A program made the translations under genes and the position numbers. 10,108 nucleotides of DNA from Saccoglossus kowalevskii (lineage: Eukaryota; Hemichordata; Enteropneusta; Harrimaniidae): contig NW_003149765.1 in NCBI RefSeq assembly GCF_000003605.2, forward strand, positions 1,414,319 to 1,424,426. The letters are read 5' to 3'. The notes below the pieces were generated by a model. The model had not been told where the DNA came from and made no database searches. It was given only the letters and a program-made list of their open reading frames with translations. Below, piece after piece: positions 9,301-10,108 of this stretch (position 1 is the stretch's first letter; every line of letters starts with the position of its first letter).

Positions 9301-9542
9301 TCAAGCTAGGTTGCTCTCCAAGATCACCAAGCCCCAAGAACCGCCCTGTGTTGTTACAGTTCTCGTCAAATGGTGGCCTTTCCTGGTCAACCATGGAGGA
9401 ACTACACTTCATGCATGACACAAACAAACCAGCATATGTTGCTGTGGAATTACCATGGGAATCTAGAACCAATTCTACCAGGATACGGTGGTGGCAACCT
9501 TCCAGTGATGGTACCTACATTGATGAATGGGCAATTGATCAG
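158..9542 (+). CDS. RELN: Reelin, internal part covering Reelin repeats 1 and 2 (11 exons, partial at both ends)
   Basis: Exons are 158-340, 899-1172, 1421-1561, 2480-2654, 3917-4202, 4782-4965, 5225-5324, 6081-6307, 6651-6871, 7363-7513 and 9284-9542. All junctions are GT-AG and every phase agrees (1,2,2,0,1,2,0,2,1,2,0), giving 733 codons without a stop. Seen in the product: four Asp boxes (SLDMGKTW, SNNGGITW, SRDYGATW, SSNGGLSW), two EGF-like modules, and the repeat-closing motifs RFRW, RLWQP, RWWQP and WAxDN. Their order is that of Reelin repeats 1 and 2, and the match to vertebrate Reelin is close along the whole length. From family knowledge: Reelin is a secreted extracellular-matrix glycoprotein; in vertebrates it guides neuronal positioning through ApoER2 and VLDLR, which bind repeats 5-6. 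Repeats 1-2 lie just before the N-terminal proteolytic site. The protein's start and its end lie outside the window. Receptor use in this organism is not shown. Confidence 0.95.
341..898 (+). other. RELN intron 1 of window
   Basis: 558 bases, AT-rich, GTGAGT donor and TTCCAG acceptor. No repeat, RNA gene or coding frame that I can support. Confidence 0.85.
899..1172 (+). CDS. RELN: RELN exon 2: Reelin subrepeat 1A core with Asp box
   Basis: The acceptor is AATTCCAG/GA and completes a Gly codon split with exon 1. The exon reads SRYAETWDFHV, FLQFEL, then the Asp box SLDMGKTW at 1021-1044, then ECVPPNIGC and VSVYLPPATR. The near identity to the vertebrate segment (RYAETWDFHV, ECVPP) makes this one of the clearest exons. 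The donor is ACAAG/GTAGGG at 1173, phase 2. Reading on without splicing meets TAG at once (1174-1176), which fixes the exon end. NKT in SNKTRV is a potential N-glycosylation site. The Met codon at 934 is internal and is not a translation start. Confidence 0.95.
1421..1561 (+). CDS. RELN: RELN exon 3: end of subrepeat 1A and first part of EGF-like module 1
   Basis: The acceptor is TTGTTGTTTAG/T, completing an AG|T Ser codon. The exon reads SPATRFRWIQP, DNWALDYVYLG, then CPWMCSGHGKC, the start of the EGF-like module between subrepeats 1A and 1B. The donor is AA/GTAAGT at 1562, phase 2, so the EGF module is cut by an intron just before its sixth cysteine in order. Five cysteines fall in this exon, one more than at the same place in EGF2, because codon 1545-1547 adds a Cys next to the one at 1542-1544. 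An in-frame AG at 1434-1435 is a possible alternative acceptor. Confidence 0.95.
1708..1916 (+). mobile_element. Palindromic MITE, copy A
   Basis: The left end CTGTAGAATACTTTATTTT pairs with the right end AAAATAAAGTAATCCACAG. The arms continue inward with TTCGCTTGGAATTTATTTTCG against GCGAAAATTAATTCCAGCG, about 40 bases of imperfect terminal inverted repeat. There is no room for a transposase. A second copy at 2970-3167 shares nearly the whole sequence. The right flank begins with TA; the left flank has lost it or never had it. The minus-strand frame across it is an artefact. TIR size and TA flanks suggest a Tc1/mariner-like origin (inference). Confidence 0.8.
2231..2419. mobile_element. Inverted-repeat element, second family
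   Basis: A perfect 20-base inverted repeat, ATTCACTGGGTTTTAATTTC, lies at 2271-2290 and 2385-2404. Outer arms GTAAAACCATTTATT (2231-2245) and its near complement at 2405-2419 match at 13 of 15 positions. The left arm carries an extra stretch of about 25 bases containing a partial second TTCAC. It is non-coding and looks like a MITE unrelated to copies A-C. Confidence 0.65.
2480..2654 (+). CDS. RELN: RELN exon 4: end of EGF-like module 1 and start of subrepeat 1B
   Basis: The acceptor is TTCCCTTCAG/A, completing a Lys codon from exon 3. The exon reads CDSGYFGYNC, closing EGF1 with its last two cysteines, then the proline-rich linker VPLYPLPPLVKDNF that opens subrepeat 1B, and SGSALVFSK. The vertebrate protein has the same PLP...KD(D/N)F linker after EGF1. 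The donor is TCCAAG/GTTAGT at 2655, phase 0. Confidence 0.94.
2970..3167 (+). mobile_element. Palindromic MITE, copy B
   Basis: Same family and orientation as the copy at 1708-1916. It starts CTGTAGAATACTTTATTTT and ends AATAAAGTATTCCACAG, with shared interior CTCATCAAAAATC and AGCCTTTTCAGCG. It lacks about 11 bases (around CGCTATTTTCG) present in copy A. It is flanked on both sides by TA (AGTAGTATA left, TAGTAGT right), in keeping with a TA target-site duplication. Confidence 0.85.
3626..3782 (-). mobile_element. Palindromic MITE, copy C (diverged, reverse orientation)
   Basis: The ends CTGAAAAATACTTTATTTT and GTAATTTGCAG resemble the terminal repeats of copies A and B. The interior GATTTTTAATGAG...TGTGAAATAG matches the reverse complement of the A/B interior (GATTTTTGATGAG...TGTGAAATA), so this copy sits in the opposite orientation. 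It is shorter and more diverged, hence older. Confidence 0.6.
3917..4202 (+). CDS. RELN: RELN exon 5: subrepeat 1B core with Asp box
   Basis: The acceptor is TTTTGTCCTTCAG/TCT, phase 0. The exon reads SGLRMLESASV, MEYVQFTVKFGCG, then the Asp box SNNGGITW at 4055-4078, HLLEE, NVNIQLP and ATKFRLWQP. The Asp box has Asn in place of the usual Asp, as vertebrate subrepeat B boxes also tend to diverge there. NAT in KLNATKF is a potential N-glycosylation site in the same place as the vertebrate NATRFRLWQP. The donor is TTCAG/GTATTT at 4203, phase 1. The start is fixed by the acceptor, not by the Met at 3929. Confidence 0.96.
4389..4427. repeat. TTTA/TTTG tetranucleotide microsatellite
   Basis: A run of ATTT units interrupted by two short stretches of GTTT. 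Confidence 0.8.
4545..4760 (+). mobile_element. Hairpin-headed non-autonomous element with GTCT/GT microsatellite
   Basis: A perfect 7-base inverted repeat GACTCCC/GGGAGTC (4545-4551, 4570-4576) encloses a smaller GTG-CGAAG-CAC hairpin. Next comes GTCTGTCTG running into a (GT)11 tract, then a unique-looking segment (CTCAAGAACCAATATTTGG, AATGAAACTTGGTATATAG). The order hairpin, GTCY-type microsatellite, core is the same as in the element at 7937. The right border is unclear and lies near 4760. Short frames here are not genes. Confidence 0.55.
4599..4620. repeat. GT dinucleotide microsatellite
   Basis: Eleven uninterrupted GT units, preceded by GTCTGTCT and followed by ATGTGTGT. Confidence 0.9.
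4782..4965 (+). CDS. RELN: RELN exon 6: end of subrepeat 1B and start of subrepeat 2A
   Basis: The acceptor is TTGGAACAG/GA, completing a Gly codon. The exon reads EDQDVWAIDNIIFGGN, closing 1B, then VIKEDF, SDWLFYPGSHVGPFCP, which opens 2A (vertebrate: DNWFFYPGG...YCP). The donor is GA/GTAAGT at 4966, phase 2. The acceptor lies about 20 bases after the tail of a repetitive element that starts at 4545, so the branch point probably falls in or beside that element. Confidence 0.94.
5225..5324 (+). CDS. RELN: RELN exon 7: first strands of subrepeat 2A
   Basis: The exon reads RIALVFGDHTGEHSVTTRDVHV and VLQFE, matching the vertebrate MVF...VGEHSITTRDLNV segment. The donor is TTTGAG/GTGAGT at 5325, phase 0. 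The start is less sure: three AGs keep the same frame. TTTTCTGATAG at 5224 (chosen) has the best pyrimidine run. ATAG at 5233 would drop three codons. CATAG at 5167 would add 19 codons of a hydrophobic stretch (TLVSLCYLIDALF) with no counterpart in Reelin that I know of. Confidence 0.88.
5325..6080 (+). other. RELN intron 7
   Basis: 756 bases, GTGAGT donor and ACATTTAG acceptor. AT-rich; I see no inverted repeat, tandem repeat or coding segment that I can support. Confidence 0.85.
6081..6307 (+). CDS. RELN: RELN exon 8: subrepeat 2A core with Asp box
   Basis: The acceptor is TTTACATTTAG/ATC, phase 0. The exon reads INIGCSELGSAEHSVYLEY, then the Asp box SRDYGATW at 6138-6161, TLLQPLC, PASIYYRGATEDWQRY and LHICG. 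The canonical Asp and Gly of the box are present, and the segment follows vertebrate Reelin closely (LEFSRDFGATWHLL, LCG). The donor is TGTGG/GTGAGT at 6308, phase 2. Overlapping Met-started frames here are shadows. Confidence 0.96.
6308..6650 (+). other. RELN intron 8
   Basis: 343 bases, phase 2, strong GTGAGT donor and TTTCCTTTCAG acceptor. No feature seen. Confidence 0.88.
6651..6871 (+). CDS. RELN: RELN exon 9: end of subrepeat 2A, complete EGF-like module 2, linker to 2B
   Basis: The acceptor is TTTCCTTTCAG/C, completing a GG|C Gly codon. The exon reads NVRFRWYQGVYKAG, WGLDDVYIGDKC, then an EGF-like module from 6742 to 6825 (CPDFCSGHGVC, LGNKQCQC, DQGYAGPNC) with six cysteines in the usual spacing. 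It ends in NPRFLKESFE, the KxxFE opening of subrepeat 2B. Unlike EGF1, this module sits in one exon. The donor is A/GTGAGA at 6872, phase 1. Confidence 0.96.
6872..7362 (+). other. RELN intron 9
   Basis: 491 bases, phase 1. Its only visible structure is the 11-base inverted repeat at 6967-6999. Confidence 0.87.
6967..6999. repeat. Small perfect inverted repeat
   Basis: CCTTAAAAATA (6967-6977) and TATTTTTAAGG (6989-6999) are exact complements around an 11-base loop. A small MITE remnant or chance AT-rich hairpin. Confidence 0.5.
7363..7513 (+). CDS. RELN: RELN exon 10: first strands of subrepeat 2B
   Basis: The acceptor is TCTTTAAAATAG/GT, with a poor pyrimidine tract, completing an A|GT Ser codon. 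The exon reads WSGGVITEKCGILITGKSL, FVHNGIRMLLTTDMDL, matching the vertebrate SGG...KCGIL...GLRMLMTRDLDL segment. The donor is ACAAG/GTATGT at 7514, phase 2. Its upstream border is weaker than the others, but phase and homology agree on it. Confidence 0.92.
7596..7739. mobile_element. Short element with imperfect terminal inverted repeats
   Basis: CTTGAAAGGGCAGTGGT (7596-7612) matches the reverse complement of 7723-7739 at 13 of 17 positions. The 144-base interval is richer in CpG than its surroundings (CACCGCGG, GTAGCGACG, CTGCGCGAC) and contains a GTACAC...GTGTAC hairpin. It is non-coding. A chance pairing cannot be ruled out. Confidence 0.4.
7938..7966 (+). repeat. Head hairpin of the element
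   Basis: GTCCCCGTT (7938-7946) and AACGGGGAC (7958-7966) are perfect complements around an 11-base loop. Confidence 0.85.
8119..8720 (+). repeat. Tandem repeat of 140-base units, about five copies with a decay gradient
   Basis: The anchor GGCAxxCATCTTG recurs at 8141, 8281 and 8421 (exactly 140 apart), then in decayed form near 8570 and 8700. Unit 8141-8280 and unit 8281-8420 are nearly identical (three differences noted by eye). Later units drift progressively. Each starts near AAAGATGG and contains TTGGACATGCTxTGTCAGTTxTCATTCAAA. The two overlapping frames of 93 and 75 residues across this array read the repeat in different phases and are not genes. Confidence 0.92.
8885..9060 (-). mobile_element. 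Possible tRNA-derived SINE (reverse strand)
   Basis: On the minus strand, TAGCAATATGGTTGTAGC (9043 back to 9026) resembles a pol III A box. GTGTTCAAATCC (9008 back to 8997) resembles a B box, about 37 bases downstream. The sequence after the B box toward 8885 would be the SINE body. No poly(A) or simple-repeat tail is clear and the borders are guesses. The minus-strand frames here are not recognised proteins. Confidence 0.35.
9284..9542 (+). CDS. RELN: RELN exon 11: subrepeat 2B core with Asp box (last exon in window)
   Basis: The acceptor is ATTTATTGCAG/T, completing an AG|T Ser codon from exon 10. The exon reads IHFYIKLGCSP, RPVLLQF, then the Asp box SSNGGLSW at 9363-9386, VAVELPWESRTNSTRIRWWQP and DEWAIDQ. 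NST is a potential N-glycosylation site. The end is placed at CAG/GTCTGT (9543), phase 0, because homology stops at IDQ and the family continues with an ILIGG-like strand. That donor is weak. A second GT at 9569 would add VCICHICHR, which does not look like Reelin. Unspliced reading ends at TGA 9594-9596. Confidence 0.92.
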
Positions 9543-10108
9543 GTCTGTATTTGTCACATTTGTCACAGGTATTCACTGGAGTTTTCTAGTACTTGATATT
9601 TTGGAGAGTTGACCAATTTTGAAAAAGGCAGTGTTCTCTTTATGCCCAATCTGATTAAAATAAGATCCTAGTTTGGGCTTATTTTTAAATTTGTATTTAA
9701 TTTTTGTTAAACATTTTCTTTTACTTTCTTCTATTTTAATTCATTATTAATTTGCTGGCAGATTTTAAGAGTTTTGCTAATCGTGAAAGCCCACAAGGAC
9801 CTGCCCATATTTACCAATGCCCATATAAACCCTGTTCAAGTCTCATATAAGCTACAGCCAATCACAGCTAGCCTTTCATATTGGCCGACGACATACTCAT
9901 TAGAGAAAATATTTAACAAACAATTACAATGTACAAGAAAAAAGATCATGTTGTGTAATGTGGGTTTAATTTTACATAGGCAATGGCGATAGTTAAAAAC
10001 ATACTGAATCACAAAAAATATTTTAAAAAAAAAATTAAAAATAAAATAAAATACATCAGATTGCTCTGTGCCTTATTAAATGTTAAAGTTTCATGTGAGA
10101 AAGGAGGC
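9543..10108 (+). other. RELN intron 11, start only
   Basis: 566 bases after exon 11 to the window end, AT-rich, with an A-rich stretch at 10020-10055. The frame at 9774-9992 shows no Reelin similarity, and no acceptor here restores an ILIGG-like strand. The next exon must lie beyond the window. Confidence 0.75.

Noticed and set aside
9762-9992. Possible exon 12 after GGCAG at 9761, opening a phase 0 frame of about 77 codons
   Set aside because: The acceptor and phase fit, but the peptide (ILRVLLIVKAHKD...) lacks the glycine-rich ILIGG strand and any Reelin repeat motif.

Overview
The window is an internal piece of a metazoan nuclear gene. Eleven exons on the plus strand, split by AT-rich GT-AG introns, join into one open frame of 733 whole codons (2201 nt between 158 and 9542). 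The product is Reelin (RELN), the large secreted glycoprotein of Reelin repeats. Each repeat is a BNR/Asp-box subrepeat A, an EGF-like module and a subrepeat B. The window carries Reelin repeats 1 and 2. Neither the start codon, signal peptide and N-terminal domain nor repeats 3-8 lie inside it.

Organism: the exons stay close to vertebrate Reelin (same Asp boxes, EGF spacing and RFRW/WAxDN motifs). The introns hold repeat families of the kind common in marine invertebrates: palindromic MITEs rich in TTTTCGCTG, and hairpin-headed elements with GTCC/GTCT microsatellites. A slowly evolving invertebrate (deuterostome or lophotrochozoan) fits best; I cannot name the phylum from the sequence.

Layout: 1-130 is an A-rich degenerate tandem repeat. 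Exon 1 (158-340) closes the preceding unit and opens repeat 1. Exons 2-3 finish subrepeat 1A and start EGF1. Exons 4-6 finish EGF1, carry 1B and open 2A. Exons 7-9 carry 2A and EGF2. Exons 10-11 carry 2B. Introns 3 and 4 hold three copies of one palindromic MITE, plus an unrelated inverted-repeat element. Intron 5 has a TTTA/TTTG microsatellite and a hairpin-headed element with a GT microsatellite that ends close to the exon 6 acceptor. Intron 10 (1.77 kb) is a nest of mobile DNA: a short inverted-repeat element, a hairpin-headed element of about 0.94 kb with 140-bp tandem units, and a possible tRNA-derived SINE on the minus strand. The last 566 bases are intron 11, with no exon I can support.

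No new multi-gene system is visible. The points worth a second look are an extra cysteine in EGF1, in-frame alternative acceptors at exons 3 and 7, uneven conservation of intron positions between the repeats, and the hairpin-headed, tandem-cored element family.
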